64,000 nt of DNA from contig CAJNDS010002201.1 of the NCBI GenBank assembly GCA_905221605.1, forward strand, positions 117,501 to 181,500, written 5' to 3'. Source of the DNA: Symbiodinium natans. Its lineage: Eukaryota; Sar; Dinophyceae; Suessiales; Symbiodiniaceae. The position numbers were made by a program, and so were the translations under genes. Below are positions 13,047 through 25,059 of the stretch, piece after piece. The number at the start of each line of letters is the position of its first letter. Position 1 is the first letter of the stretch. Under the pieces are notes generated by a model that saw nothing but the letters and a program-made list of their open reading frames with translations, did no database searches and had not been told where the DNA came from.

Positions 13047-14021
13047 AGTTACCACCACGTACCAGCGCGGGCAGCCAGTGGTGAAGCATCCGACCGGCCC
13101 CCCATTGGATGCCCTTGAAATCATCTAGACCGGGGGACCGGAATTACTGGGTTCTCCCCTCTAGAACCAAGCTTACCTGAATCAAACATTATTCCCCAAA
13201 CAGCTTTAGCTGGGAAGGCATCTGGGACGTTCGGATTTCTCATGACAGTAGAAGTCCGAAAAGCGTATCGTTCCCAGTTGTCTCGACGCGGGGAGCTGTG
13301 ATCTCCTACCTGTCTATTCTGCGCAGGATTCTCGAAGGGACACTGCAGTCTGCAGTATTCTCTGCTGCTCTAGAGATACTCTGCGGCACACTCTCAGGAG
13401 TGCAGCGCAAGCTTTTCACAACGAAGCATCATCCGAGGCAGAGACCAGGAGAACCGACAACCCAAACATCCACAGCCTTAGCATACAAGCATAGCTCGAA
13501 GCCACAATCTCGAAGTTGATGTCAGCTCCAATCTACATGCAAACTCCATCAAAGCACCCGACGCTGGAAAGCGCCTCTGTGCATCTCTGCAAGCTGAGGC
13601 GGGCCTCAACCGAGTCTTAAAAGCAAAGACTCGAATCTTAATAACAGAATCTTCTGAAGAACCTTTCATCATGCCACGGTGGGATTCGGCTCCCCCCTCC
13701 CCCGACGGACCCAAACTGACGAAAGAACCAGCCAAACACTTGCGCCTCACTGCCAAGAGCCTCACAGGAGGACCTTGGGAGGATGCCACTATGGCTTTCG
13801 ATTTCCAGCACTAGGTTGAGCCTCCACTTCCACACCACCGAGATAGAGTAAGGCCGAAACAGGTTCAGCCGCAGCTTTGACAACGCCTTACATCAGCACG
13901 GCACATGAAACCAAGTGCATCAAAGGCCAACAATCGGCGAAAGAGTGGCTCCTGAGGATCCCACGGACAGCTTGTGAAGATGCGCGCCAAGTTGCCCCAA
14001 ACTCCTGCACCAAGCTCGCAG
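13047..14021. other. No recognised gene
   Basis: Overlapping minus-strand frames at 13478-13883 are open for 80-100 codons but show no motif. A 5' part of the weak exon at 14.0-14.4 kb could lie here. Confidence 0.35.
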
Positions 14022-14393
14022 CTACAGCACGACATGTTGCACCACGAGATCTACATCAGAGCTTTGCGTATCTTTGCGTAGCGCAGCAAAGCAGTACGCA
14101 TGCAGCGTCCGGAGGGCCACGCAGCCGGCTAAGCAAATCTCCAAGACCTGAGCGAGGAGCAGACTCAGCAAAATAGTGCTTGCTGCAAGGGCACCTGGCC
14201 AACTGTAATCAAAGACCGGGTGAACTGCTGAGATTTCTGTCAGTGTGCCCAATGGCCTCGAGTCCGGCATGCTTCTTTCTACGTAGAAAACTCGATCTGC
14301 TGGCATCGCGATGCCTGCCATGTCGTAAGAAGCGCTTTGCATGAATTTGGTCAAGGCCTTGTCAGTTCCTCCAGAGAGGTGAGCATGGTGCAA
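14022..14393 (-). CDS. Possible exon, unidentified
   Basis: The minus frame is open for 123 codons. Its first part (GGTDKALTKFMQSASYDMAG) looks like globular protein, followed by a hydrophobic run of about 25 residues that could be a membrane helix or read-through into an intron. No family is recognised and splice sites are not fixed. Confidence 0.3.
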   Translation of the reverse strand: MHHAHLSGGTDKALTKFMQSASYDMAGIAMPADRVFYVERSMPDSRPLGTLTEISAVHPVFDYSWPGALAASTILLSLLLAQVLEICLAGCVALRTLHAYCFAALRKDTQSSDVDLVVQHVVL

Positions 14394-14934
14394 TCAGCAA
14401 AGCGCAGCTGTACGCTGGTCAGCGCCTGCAAAGGCAAAAACCTAGTGCACGTAGCATAGCCTCAAATACTGACGTACAATACTCAGCACTATTCCGTAAA
14501 AACACTGACAAGACTTGGATTAAAGCTTGACCAGAGACTCCGGCGCCTCATAGGATCCAAAAAGCTGTTGCTGAATCGTTGAATCGTTGCTGTTCTGATT
14601 TGTGCACTTGTCTTCTTCTGCACGCTTGAGGTTCCGGACGTTGGCAAAGCAGTTCCTGTATGTCTTGGTTTGCCCCGTCTTTGGGTATCTACCGTACTAT
14701 GTAAATTCTGCATGTGTTTTCTCTTTCTTTCCGGGGCCTGAAGACCGAACTCAGCGCAGCAGTACGCACGCCCCTGTTTTTGGGGCACAGCGGGCAGCAC
14801 ACAGAAGGCCTCACCCTGCGGCTAGACAAGCCAAATGAAGCCAAGGTGCTGTGTAGCACCACCCCTCCCACCCCCTTGCCTGGCCAAGCCCCGCGCAAGC
14901 TGAAAAGTGAACCCCAAAACTGCCTATGACTGTA

Positions 14935-15256
14935 TTTCGTTTATCGATTCATTTCGTCTTTATTTCTATCTTTGCTTCTTTCTTTCCATACTTATTTATA
15001 TACTTGTATTTGCTTTTTAGTTTCTTTGTTTCTTTTTCTTTCATTTTCTGTAGTTTTCTTTATGTGTCTTTGTTTGATTTCTAGTTTTTTTCTTTTCATT
15101 TGTGTTGTCTTTGTTCTTTCTTTTTCTCTTTTATTTCTTTGCCTGATTGTTCGTTATTGTTCTTTATGTTTCTTTCTTTGTTCTGTGTTTTCTTTCATTC
15201 TTTAGCGGCTCTTTTTTTTTCTTGTGTTTGTTCTTTCTTTCCTTCTTTCTTTATTT
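14935..15256. repeat. T-rich polypyrimidine tract
   Basis: TTTCTTTC-like DNA with very few purines on the + strand. It runs almost directly into a C-rich tract, so about 700 bp are strongly pyrimidine-biased on one strand. Open frames across it are low-complexity artefacts. Confidence 0.85.
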
Positions 15257-15368
15257 CCCTTCGTGGGGCGAAGGGGCGGGGGGGGGCGAACCGTTTCATT
15301 CGTGGGGCGTGGGGGGAAGCCGAACGAACCCCCGCCTTGTCAGGGTACCACACACGGGAACCAGGGCC

Positions 15369-15521
15369 GCCCCCCCCCCCCCCCCCCCCCCACCCCCCCC
15401 CCCCCACCCCCCTCCCCCCACCCCCCCCTCCCCCCCACCCCCCTCCCCCCCACCCCCCCTCCCCCCCACCCCCCTCCCCCCCACCCCCCTCCCCCCCACC
15501 CCCCCCTCCCCCCCACCCCCC

Positions 15522-15559
<38 letters not shown>

Positions 15560-15643
15560 ACCCCCCCTCCCCCCCCCCCCCACCCCCTCCCCCCCACCCC
15601 CCTCCCCCCCACCCCCCCCCCCCCACCCCCCCCCCCCCCCCCC
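15369..15643. repeat. C-rich tract of about 275 bp
   Basis: Runs of 5-20 C broken by single A or T, often alternating as CCCCCCA and CCCCCT. The minus strand holds many G runs and could form G-quadruplexes; the plus strand could form i-motifs. Poly-Pro and poly-Gly frames in all six readings are artefacts. Base-call accuracy in such runs is doubtful. Confidence 0.97.
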
Positions 15644-16090
15644 AAATCGTGACCCCGAGGAACACGCGATACTGCAATGTGTGAAAAATGTGACAAGGTG
15701 TTTGCGTGTCATGGACTTCAAAGGACAAAATCGTGACGCTCTACCTCTGTCAATGTCAGCTTTGCGACTACCAGAAGAATGGAGCTTTTAGAGTTGTTGA
15801 TTTCCGGATGTGAACAACCTTGGCGAATCACACCAGCAAGCCAGAATATTCATGAGCTCACCTAGGCGCTTGTTCTCAAGCAGTAGGCACCTGCATCTCC
15901 TCTGAGAGAATATCCACGGAGGCCAAGCCTGGGCAGTCCTATTTGAAGGTGATGGTGGCTTCCCGGCTTTCCCGGCAGGTTCTCCCCCCCTCCTCCATGT
16001 ACAAGCTTCTGCCAAAGAGACTGAGTTTTGAGCTGACACAAGCATCTGCATCCACCTTGCGAACTTCTGATGCAGCAAGTACATGCTTCA
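15644..16090. other. No recognised gene
   Basis: Open minus frames near 15788-16239 (one containing LPGLHALRELKAVRSVLG) may belong to the exon that follows. No domain is seen. Confidence 0.35.
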
Positions 16091-16483
16091 TCACTGGTTA
16101 CTCGTAGTTCCCATCCTGCACCCATCCTGCCGAGCACTGAGCGCACGGCCTTCAGTTCTCTCAGGGCATGAAGGCCCGGCAAGCAGCATCCGCCTGCTGT
16201 CAACCACGATTGGAATTTTACTGACGCAGCAGGCGACATTGACTTCTCCTTGTTTAAACATGTTAAACATCGTCCAGAACCCTACATTTTGCCCTGGATC
16301 TTGGTCTCTGGCCCGGACACTCAGCGGAGCTGCTTCCACCTTTTTGCCCAGCGACTCTTTCAAGGACACACGTCGGCAGTGAAAAGGGGTGCCAGTGCCA
16401 AGCAAATATCGCCATTTGATGCGTTCTTGTTTCAGGAACCAACCTCCCAAGTGCCGGAGTTCCTTGCAATCTGCGAAAGTCAA
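16091..16483 (-). CDS. Possible long exon, unidentified
   Basis: A 130-codon minus frame with protein-like content (GGWFLKQERIKWRYLLG, then VGFWTMFNMFKQGEVNVA). No stop interrupts it and no repeat explains it. No family is recognised. Neighbouring bases at 16510-16560 resemble 17107-17165, so part of this locus may be duplicated. Confidence 0.35.
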   Translation of the reverse strand: MTFADCKELRHLGGWFLKQERIKWRYLLGTGTPFHCRRVSLKESLGKKVEAAPLSVRARDQDPGQNVGFWTMFNMFKQGEVNVACCVSKIPIVVDSRRMLLAGPSCPERTEGRALSARQDGCRMGTTSNQ

Positions 16484-17543
16484 GGTAAGAGCCTAGGTCA
16501 AGGCAGGGAAACATTCCTGCAACATTGCAAGCTGCAGCAAAGCAGAAACAGCTTTCGTAGCTGAATGCCGGGAGGAATGACGCCATCATACTTGTTAACA
16601 TCTAAACAGTATGGCACGTGCGGGTTTGTGCCCCACACCAACAAGATGTATGGCAATGCTTTGTGACGCTTCTGGGCGGCCCCACGACCAGCTGATGCCC
16701 AAGGCTGCAGAGACTGCGGCAAAGACTGTCTGCCTCAGCTCGATCAGGTTTCGCTTCGGCACACCTTATTGGCCTTATTGTCGCAATACGTTCAAGCGCA
16801 CTTTGGTATGCCTCAAGAACTGCAGCAGGCCCTGAACTTGTGCTGAGCTGGTGCCAGCCAAAAACCTCAAAGTCTAGGTGTGATGGCTGTGCATCACAAA
16901 AGGGCCTGCAGGGGCCTTGGAGGACTGCTCAACGTCATGAAACGTTGCAAGGGTTGACCCTGCTTTGCCTGGTGAAACTCTATACATTCCAAGCCAGTCT
17001 TGTCCTTCTCAGGCGAATGGCGAACTGAGTGCTTCCTTGACAGCGCAGATCTGACAATTATCCATCGGCGTACACACAAAAAACCAAATGCTGGAATGAT
17101 GCTTGGGTTGCCAAGACACGGATGCTCAGCAAGATTGCATGTAGCAGCAAAGCCGAAATCCCATACAAAGCACCTTGCCACAAACTGCACCGTTCCGGTC
17201 TCATTAGCACCGATCCGGTCTGATTAGCTTGTGTCAGCGAAGTGCATTGTCAACTCGCTACTGCGAACTGAAAATGGGCAACTGAGTTATGCCAGAAAGA
17301 AAATACATGCACATCATGCTAGCAGGTTCTCGCAAACTTCAAAAAAAAACAACAACTGCGGGCACCCAGAATCGACACCACGCGAGCATTGCCAGCCACG
17401 GCAGCAGACATACTGCTTAACAAAGCAACACGCTTTGATTCCAGGTCCTGCACAGTGTGATGCACCACGAGCTAAAAGCAAAATGGGACAAAGCGTGTCC
17501 CAAAACAGAAGATGCTTTTTATCTTCGACGTCTTTAAGCAGCA
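16484..17543. other. No firm gene; possible internal duplication
   Basis: The segments around 16510-16560 and 17107-17165 share GCAGCAAAGC-type sequence and, on the minus strand, encode similar strings (CFAAACNVAG versus GFAATCNLAE). This suggests a duplicated exon or a small dispersed repeat. No domain is recognised. Confidence 0.35.
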
Positions 17544-17737
17544 GCTGCTGCTGTTGCTGCTGCTGCCGCCGCCCCCTCCGCTGCCGCTGCCGCTGCCGCT
17601 GCCGCTGCCGCTGCCGCTGCCGCTGCCGCTGCCCCCTCTGCTGCTGCTGCCGCTGCCGCTGCCGCTGCTGCTGCTGATGCTGCTGCTACTGCTGCTGCTA
17701 CTGCTGCTGCCGCTGCTGCTGCCGCTGTTCTGTTGCT
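17544..17737. repeat. CTG/CCG trinucleotide array
   Basis: Mixed CTGCTG and CCGCTG units run for about 190 bp. They give poly-Leu, poly-Cys and poly-Ala frames in every reading. Its position in exon or intron is unknown. Confidence 0.95.
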
Positions 17738-17760
17738 ACTGCTGCTATTGTTCCCACTGT

Positions 17761-18000
17761 TCCTAGCGGTACTGGTTTTACTAGTGTTCCTCCTGTTCCT
17801 AGTGTTACTGGTGTTACTTGTGTTCCTGGTGTTACTTGTGTTCCTGGTGTTCCTAGTGTTCCTAGTGTTCCTAGTGTTCCTAGTGTTCCTAGTGTTCCTA
17901 GTGTTCCCGGTCTTCCCGGTTTTCCTAGTGTTCCTAGTGTTCCTCATGTTTCTAGTGTTCCTAGTGTTCTTGGTGTTCCTGATGTTCCTGGTGATCCTAG
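17761..18000. repeat. 9-bp minisatellite (GTGTTCCTA)
   Basis: At least 15 imperfect units of GTGTTCCTA, with GTT-ACT variants at the left. The 27-bp variant blocks suggest a higher-order period. The Arg-Asn-Thr and Val-Phe-Leu frames come from the repeat. Confidence 0.92.
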
Positions 18001-18169
18001 TGGTACTGGCTAGTGTTACCAGTGCACCTACTGGCACTACTGGTACTATTGGAGTGACGACTGGCACTACTGGTATTACTGTTGCGATGTTACTGCTGTT
18101 ACTACTGTTGCGACTGTTACGGCTGTTACGACTGTTGCGATGGTTATGACGAGTTACTGCTTCTACCTG

Positions 18170-18290
18170 TTACAACCGGTTACTACCTGATACTATGCCT
18201 GTTAATATATACCTGTTACTACCTGTTACTACCTGTGACTACCTGATACTACCGGCTACGACTTGTTACTACCTGTTACTACCTGGTACG
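18170..18290. repeat. ~10-bp minisatellite (TACTACCTGT)
   Basis: Imperfect repeats of TACTACCTGT/TACCTGATAC follow the GTT-rich tail of the preceding minisatellite. The two arrays are close in composition and probably arose by the same slippage process. Confidence 0.85.
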
Positions 18291-18609
18291 TACGACCGAC
18301 GACTTCGGGCGCTTTGACGGACTTTGGCACTTCTTTGAATGCACTCAAGCTCTGCTCCTATAACAAGTGCTCGAAGCCTCGGGGGTCCGTTCGTGTCTGC
18401 TCGAACCTGCCCTAGCATTGCATTTCAGCCGACCACAGGATTCGCAAAACTACGCAAGAGCTTATTGTAGGCCCGACTACCAGGTAGACGTGACCACGTC
18501 AAACCACATTAGAGTAGCTGTCCTGCTCAAGCTCGTCCATGCGCTTAGTTGCACATTTCCATCCGATCTCGCGACCGGCTACAACCTGGCTTGTGAATTT
18601 ACTTGCGCC

Positions 18610-20362
18610 CTACCACAGCATCAATGCCAAAGACAGCAAACACAAACAAAGTAGTTTGCTGAAGTTTGCTGCTTGTGCTGGCATGCTGAACTGCACGACT
18701 GAGCCGGTTACGAAGTGACCACATGCGAAAATTGCAAGCGGTGTCATGATCATTGCGTGCCCAATCAGGGGCTGCACGAGACCATGGGAAAGGTCCTCCT
18801 TGCACAATTTCGCAGCGTAGAGGATTGAGTTCGGCAACTTGGCCCAAACAGCCTCTTTGATAAGAAACTGCAAGATCCAGAAGCGGCCCAGTAAAAGTTC
18901 TCCACCAAGCACGTGTCCCCAGTTCAGGGGCATCGGACAGGTGAGTCGATATGCCGCCCGCAGCCATGCTCTGAAGCCGTGATCAGGATTCTCTATAAGT
19001 CTGATCGGGCTCAGAGGCCATACACCCGATAGAGCTCGAACCAACCGAATGGCCAGCCCCCAACCAATGCGACCCGCTGACAGCCCAGCAGCCATACCTT
19101 CAATGCAGTCTGGCAACGGAACTACACAAGCCATTGCGCAGCAGCACACAAGCGACTCCAAGCGCAACCAAAAAGGGCACGTGTTCTGTGGTTTATGAGT
19201 GATACTACACGTGTCGGGAAGCTCTGCACGACCCTACACCAAGTGACGTAAGTAGCTTGAGGTTGTCAAAACCTTAGACTATTACCTTTGGCAAGTTCAC
19301 GGCTTTTCCCTTGAGAAGTCAGTCTTTTAGCATTGTTGCGAACCTAAGCTCCTCAGACCTACCTATCATGATGGGGAGCGTGTTCTATCAACTTATTTGT
19401 CTCACTTCTGCTTCTTGCTGCAAGAGATGCCCATAACTGTGCTGACATGCCGTATCTCCTTGGATTGCTCGCTCCTGGGCTCATATTCCGGCAGCACCTG
19501 AAAGCCAGCGATGCAGATTGCTGCAGCTCAGAGTTAGCAGTAATGTACAGTAAGCCTGGTCCAGCCAAACGGGAAAACCAAGTATGACATCAATTGCTTG
19601 GTCGCCATGTCGGTGCTGGGTAGCCTCTCTGTTCTTTCGTGGGGAAAGGGGCCGGGGGGGTGTAGGCAGTGTTGTATCTCAATGCTAGTGAGGGTGGCAT
19701 AGTGCGCTCGTCTTATCTTCTCTGAGACACATGATTGTTGCGTTGTTGCATCAGCATTCGAGCGTTGAGCTACTCTTTGCCAGGAGGCAGATCGCCAGGC
19801 GAAGGCGACGGAAATTGCCATGCGAAGGCACCCCCACAGGCAGAGCCCAATGCGACAATTCCCCTGCCAGGAAGATTGAAGTAGGAGCGCGAACCCACAT
19901 GTGGACATAGGTTACCAGCTACGAATCTGATCTGTTCTCCTGCTTTGTATCATGGTCTATCTACGATTGCAAGGGGTCGCTAGTAGTCGCCGTGGTGTGC
20001 CTGAACCTGGTCCCACTTGTCGACGGTGAAGTCGCGGGCAAGCTTTGCTGCGCAAGGAGCTGCAGGCGCAGGAGTGGATGGCCAGCCGTGCGGCACGTAG
20101 CCTGTGTTCATTGCAAAGATTTGCAGGGTGGTTTTGGGAAAGCCCTTCCATGCAGCTGACATCGAGGAAACAAACAAGACCAACAAACCTGCATTATGAG
20201 GCCGGCCTGGATGGGAAGAAAGAAAAGCCTCCACGGCAGCCCGCACAACACGATTGGGATGAACGGGCCCTGAACAAGAAGCCGCAGGAGTTGGACCAGG
20301 CTGTAAACGTGTCCAGACATTGAACAGAATACCCAGCCATCTCCCTCACTAAGTTGAATCAC
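18610..20362 (-). CDS. Possible multi-exon membrane protein, unidentified
   Basis: Several minus frames look coding. 20108-20362 contains a hydrophobic stretch (GPFIPIVLCGLPWRLFFLPI). 19400-19560 contains LPEYEPRSEQSKEIRHVSTV and stops soon after. 18610-19167 contains WAKLPNSILYAAKLCKEDLS followed by another hydrophobic segment. Together they suggest a polytopic membrane protein. I considered an Oxa1/YidC-like insertase and an Mpv17-like protein, but saw no diagnostic motif for either. Exon borders are not resolved, so these may be parts of two genes. Confidence 0.3.
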
Positions 20363-22211
20363 AAAATCTAAAGCGAGGCACCTCCATCTGGTTCTGGCAG
20401 AGGCTGATTTGTCAGCGGATCAACCAGCCGATGTTGAATCGCCTTTTCGTACATGGCCTTTGTGCTAGAAAAACGAGCTCTCATCACCTACTTAGCAAGC
20501 GTCAACAGGCAACAGTGTTCTGGAGCTTTTGGGGAAAGCTGCAAAACCGAGCGGCTTTTTCATAGGTATTCCCAAACATGTTGACAACTGGCTCCCGAAA
20601 CCTGCTGCTGACAGGTCTCGCTTTACACTCTGCACTACAGCTGGATATGTTTTCTACGGCACCAGGGCAGTGTGCAGCCTGCGAGTTCCTGCAAAGGCTT
20701 AATTCAACAAACTTGCCAAAAAAACTTCACCCTAGGACCGCTTCCACCTTTTTCAAGGCAGGGTGTCTATAACAAACCGCAGCCAGGGCTGATGGCAAAT
20801 GGCGAGGTGCATGGAGGCGGAGAGTGGACATGTGAGCCATTCCGGCTCATCAACGCAGCTTTCTGTCGCCATTTCTCTCTCCATTTTCTGTCTGAGCCAA
20901 AGGCTTTGGAAGTTGGCGAACGCAGCATGCAAGCAATGCTGTCAGCACAAAACCAGTGGTCTCGTCTGTCAACTTTTGCCACCTTTCGCCGGAACACACC
21001 CAGCCATTTCACTGAGCCCTAAGGTTCAGCCTGGAGAAGCAGAACGGAGCCCTCGTCTGCATGTTGTGTGTCCACTGGAAGCCTTCTTCATGCAAGCTGT
21101 TCTGGAACGTGCCACGAAATTCTCAGTGGACCTCCACTTTGGCCATGAGAATCCAGGATGTTCTTCATGCTGCGAGTCTTGGTCTTGGTCCATGCAGCGG
21201 AGCCGCGCCGCAAAGAGCCACACAGCTTGTGGTCCCAGGCCCTCCCTGGCACCAAACAACATGAGGACAAAGATCCCTAAAGTGGCGATCCACCTCCTCG
21301 CAACAGAGAGGGCTCCGTGGGCACCACTCAGAAGAAACACAAAACACATTTGCGATGTAGAAAAGACATGGATTGGGCAGGGGAAGCTTTCTTGGAGTCT
21401 CGATGAGTGCCGCTCTCGACTCCACGGTCTTTACAATATTCAAAGAAGAACTCCGCAGAAGCTTTCCGGATTCAAATAGCGTTTCCTGGGCTTCCTGAAT
21501 GTTTATGGGCCTGTCGCCTGGAACCTTGAGTTCAATCCAATTTCTGCAGATGTAAAATCCATGGCGACCTATGTCTTGTCGCACAAACCTTCGTCACATG
21601 CTTATTACCAGCAACCGATGCAGATAAGATGTCGGGGCACTGTTTATCCACAAGTGCTTTGGGGCTTGAAGCATAAGATGCCTTTTGGACTGGAAGCACC
21701 CACGGGCCCGCGGGAGACGGAGAAAGCTACAAGATGCTACAAGAACCCTCCGGCATTTGCTCCACTCACTCCTTCGCATGTCTTCACTTTGCAGACTTCC
21801 AGATCTTGTGGGCTTTTAGCTTTTTAAGCTGTCCAGATTTTCTGGGTTTTCAGAGTTGTTGGCCAAAGCTTTACTAGATGTTCATTCAAACTTCTTGAAG
21901 GCCTGCAAAGCACCTCCTCTTTCGAGTTTTGCCAAGCTACTGTACCTGAAACTCCGGTGGCATCAATTTCCAGCTTTGCATATCTAAAATCTGGAATGTG
22001 GAGCCGTAAGTGACAGCTGGCCAGCTGCAAACCTGGAAGCCTGAAGGCCCGTAACTCCGGAGGTCTGGTGGATTCTAACTAGTTCGTGAAGTTGACGTGC
22101 GAACATTGAAGCGAATGTTGACAATGGTATGGTTTATTGATTTCAGAACCTTGGGTTCAGTGATTTTTTCAGTGATTTTGCAACCTGGGTTTGTTGAAAA
22201 GACTTGATTGC
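20363..22211. other. No firm gene
   Basis: A 226-codon + frame (20799-21479) and minus frames at 21026-21584 overlap. The minus strand includes a possible membrane helix near 21250-21330 (WIATLGIFVLMLFGA). Given the minus-strand orientation of nearby genes I prefer the minus reading, but neither is secure. 21830-22100 is TTT/CTT-rich with no feature. Confidence 0.3.
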
Positions 22212-22310
22212 TAAGGTTCCCACGCCCAAGGTTCCCACGCCCAAGGTTCCATGTAACGAAGGTCACGGGGAGTGTGCCTTGAGGTCTCAGGGAGTGCGCC
22301 TTGAGGTCTC
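22212..22310. repeat. Two short tandem duplications
   Basis: A 15-bp unit (AAGGTTCCCACGCCC) occurs about 2.6 times from 22212. A 24-bp unit (GGAGTGTGCCTTGAGGTCTC and close variants) occurs twice from about 22267. Confidence 0.8.
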
Positions 22311-23055
22311 ATGAGTCAAGAGTCCTGTGCAAGTTGTCAGCCCGTTGATAGTACTTCCCAGCCTCCACGCACTACTATCTTCTGTTGGAAATGAGAAGGC
22401 GCGGATCAGGCCTGGAACAACCGATGGAGGTCTTCCGCGTGGTGCGCTGTGCAGGTTCTCTGCAACTGCCTCCATCAGCGAAGCGAGCTGAAATTCGTCG
22501 CAATTCGTCAGCTCTGCGTTCTCGAGCGGAAGCGATAAAATTCTCTTCGCCGGGAGTATGCTGACGGAAGTCTTTGCATTTCAGTTGTCGGACGGTCTCA
22601 GGAGACCAGACATGCGGAAGTTCCATGGCGATCACGTGATGATGATGCGCAAACTTCACAATTGAAACTTCCAGAATAGAGAGCCAGCCTGTTCACATTA
22701 TGACATTATGAACTGAAAGCAGTGACGTCAGCTGATGTCACATGTTGCCGCCCAAATGGCTGCATTTTGGCCGCCGGGGCTTTGGCTTTGCAGATCGCTA
22801 TCACTACTCACAGACACTCACAGTGAATCAATGTCTGCCAAGGGGTCCGGCTGAAACCAGTGATGGACAATTGCGAAAACCCAATCGAAGGCCAGTCAAC
22901 GCACGAAGTGCTGAAATTGCCTGCCGCATGCTGAAAAACACAAGTTGGACACGAACCTGATCAGAATGATGGCCTGCCCGAACGATCGCGCGTCCACTAG
23001 CTTCGGGCTGCTGGACCTGGTCACATCAGATGCGTTCATCTTATGCAAGAGCAGA

Positions 23056-24140
23056 TTAGATGAATGATGATGAATGTGTGCTTATTAGGCCTACCGGGGC
23101 AAAGGCATCTGCAGGTCCAGCATCGTAAGTTGATGCAGAGAAGGCAGCCCTGCAGAATGGGATGACCGCAAGCAGCTTCGCGGAACGGTGCAGCTTGCTA
23201 GCCATGGTGAGAAAAACTTCGGGCACACCAGTATTTTGCACGTCTGCTTCTGTGGTATATCCACTTGAGACCGATGACATGTGAGAGCCCATCCCTCCCC
23301 CGCTTTACGAAGGTGTGTGATGGAGCTGGCGCTGTCAGGAGCATTATGGAACATTGCAAGGTGCTCTTCTAAACCTAACGAGGCATCTTTGCATCATCAC
23401 CATCCGTCGCAGTGATGAGCTTGTCCGGCCTCAATCAAAGACGCATCTCGGAGCAACCAGAAAAAGACGGTTTGCTGCCAAAGCTCCACCTGGCCGAGAG
23501 CGAGCCTTTCCTTCGCACTGCACTGCAATTCCAAAGCACATGCACAAGCAAAATCGCAAACCCGGCGGGAAAAATCCTGATAAGGACTAGCGTCTTTACC
23601 AAGTGAACGAGCAGGCACCTCCTGCCTGAGTCCGAGCAAAGCTCCCAGTAGCATTCCTCTGCTGCGACATCACAGCCAGGTCGACCAGCCAGCAGGATTT
23701 CCTCAGCTTTAGATTTGCTTGACAAGCGGCCAGTCTGCCACAAGTGCTTCGCTGTGACAAGCTTCTCCACGCACCGCCAGGGAGATGTATCTCTCTTGAA
23801 AAATGTAGCTCACATCTTTGGCTGTAACATCGTCTGCAACTGGAGCAATCACCAGAACCTCGGCCCCTTTGCCTCAGCAGTGCAACATCTCACCTTGATG
23901 CCCGCCTGTGCACGCCAACATGCCGCAGTTAGAAAGAAGCAAACACGCGTACAAACTCATGATCCGAATGCTTGTAGGCAGGATGCGCTCCCAAGTATAC
24001 CTCCCATCTGCACTCTTTCCACCAACACCTACATCTTCCCTGCCATATCTTCGGGCAGCGTCCTGAATACACAGTCGGAGCAGATTTGGCTTGTGGTTTA
24101 GGCACTCGGGTTGCCTTAGAAGCCTTGTATGCGAACACAT
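23056..24140 (-). CDS. Probable exons of an unidentified gene
   Basis: Protein-like minus frames follow one another: 23874-24140 (a basic, Tyr-containing stretch), about 23600-23770 (HLWQTGRLSSKSKAEEILLA), 23397-23560 (LALGQVELWQQTVFFWLL) and 23056-23292 (VPEVFLTMASKLHRSAKLLA). No microsatellite explains them. They lie about 2 kb downstream of the FKBP gene in its direction of transcription. No domain is recognised and junctions are not assigned. Confidence 0.35.
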
Positions 24141-25059
24141 CCAAGGCTAACGTCTCTCAGAGACTCAAGACCATGCCACCATGGAACGGCCCCAGTATCA
24201 ACTGCAAAGCCCAACACAACAACTTTTTATCGGTTCCGGCGTAGGGTTTAGCGTTCAGTGGTAGGGCCGAAGCGTGTGATATTTGGCTCTGTGGGCGTTT
24301 TTGTTGCAGTCGGGCCTTGGCTACGTGTTGTTCGTGGCCATGTCCGCTACGCACAAAGTCACACCCTACGACCACCGAGCAAAATGACAAGAGCTCCGAA
24401 GCATCAGAATATCTCAGAATTGATTTTTGTTGCTGCAAGAGGCCCTCGTGTCTGCGGGTTTTTTTGGTTTGCTGTGCGTTCCTGCACGTCCGCAAGGGGG
24501 TGTCTGTGTCTTTTGCTGCTGTTGGGAGGGAGGGGGGGTTGTGTGTCTTCCGCGCCGACGTGTAGGTTCAGGCATGTACAACTTCAGAAAAAACCCGGGG
24601 TTGGGGGGGAGCAAGGGCCGGGACGCAAGCGTCCCCCCTTTTGCAATGTTCTATTTCGGGTTTAGGTTGCAACACTTTGTTCAAACGCAGCCCAGCCCCC
24701 ATTGCTACTCGGGACTCTCAAACACCGGGATGGTGCCTTTACTGTTCTTTTTTGCTGCGCTCACTCGCTCCTGGCCCGGCGAGATGGGGGGTGCCCAGCA
24801 CAAACACGGGGTGGGGCGCACGACCCGTTTAAGAGCTTTGAACAATAGCTGTTGCCGAAACTCGCTGACTTCCAACATGAGATTTGCGATTAAAGAAGTG
24901 TAGATGCAAACCCTGCTAAACGAAAAGCTCAGTATTCTTTCCTCTCAACGAAAATCTAACGCTTTTGCAACCACTCTCTGCAGCAGCAGGCTTCACGCTA
25001 GTGCAACCAGCCAAGCAACCCCCATCCCGGCATCAAAGGCCAACCTCAAATTCTAAGGC
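24141..25059. other. No recognised gene; G-rich intergenic stretch
   Basis: Contains GTAGGGTTTAG (about 24242) and CGGGTTTAGG (about 24656), both telomere-like words, and G runs at 24525-24620. + strand frames here are long but low in motif content. This is probably the 3' flank of the FKBP gene. Confidence 0.4.

Noticed and set aside
15100-15791. Pro-rich and Gly-rich frames up to 214 codons
   Set aside because: They are the C-rich tract read in all frames. Both strands are equally open and no non-repeat domain is attached.
17512-18149. Ala-, Leu- and Asn-Thr-rich frames resembling collagen or mucin-like proteins
   Set aside because: They follow the CTG and GTGTTCCTA minisatellites exactly and have no independent support.
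18610-20362. Assignment as Oxa1/YidC or Mpv17 family
   Set aside because: Hydrophobic segments are present, but none of the family's conserved residues could be placed with confidence.
20799-21479. 226-codon + frame, the longest not explained by repeats
   Set aside because: No domain or splice context, and minus frames over the same bases look equally protein-like. Left unassigned.
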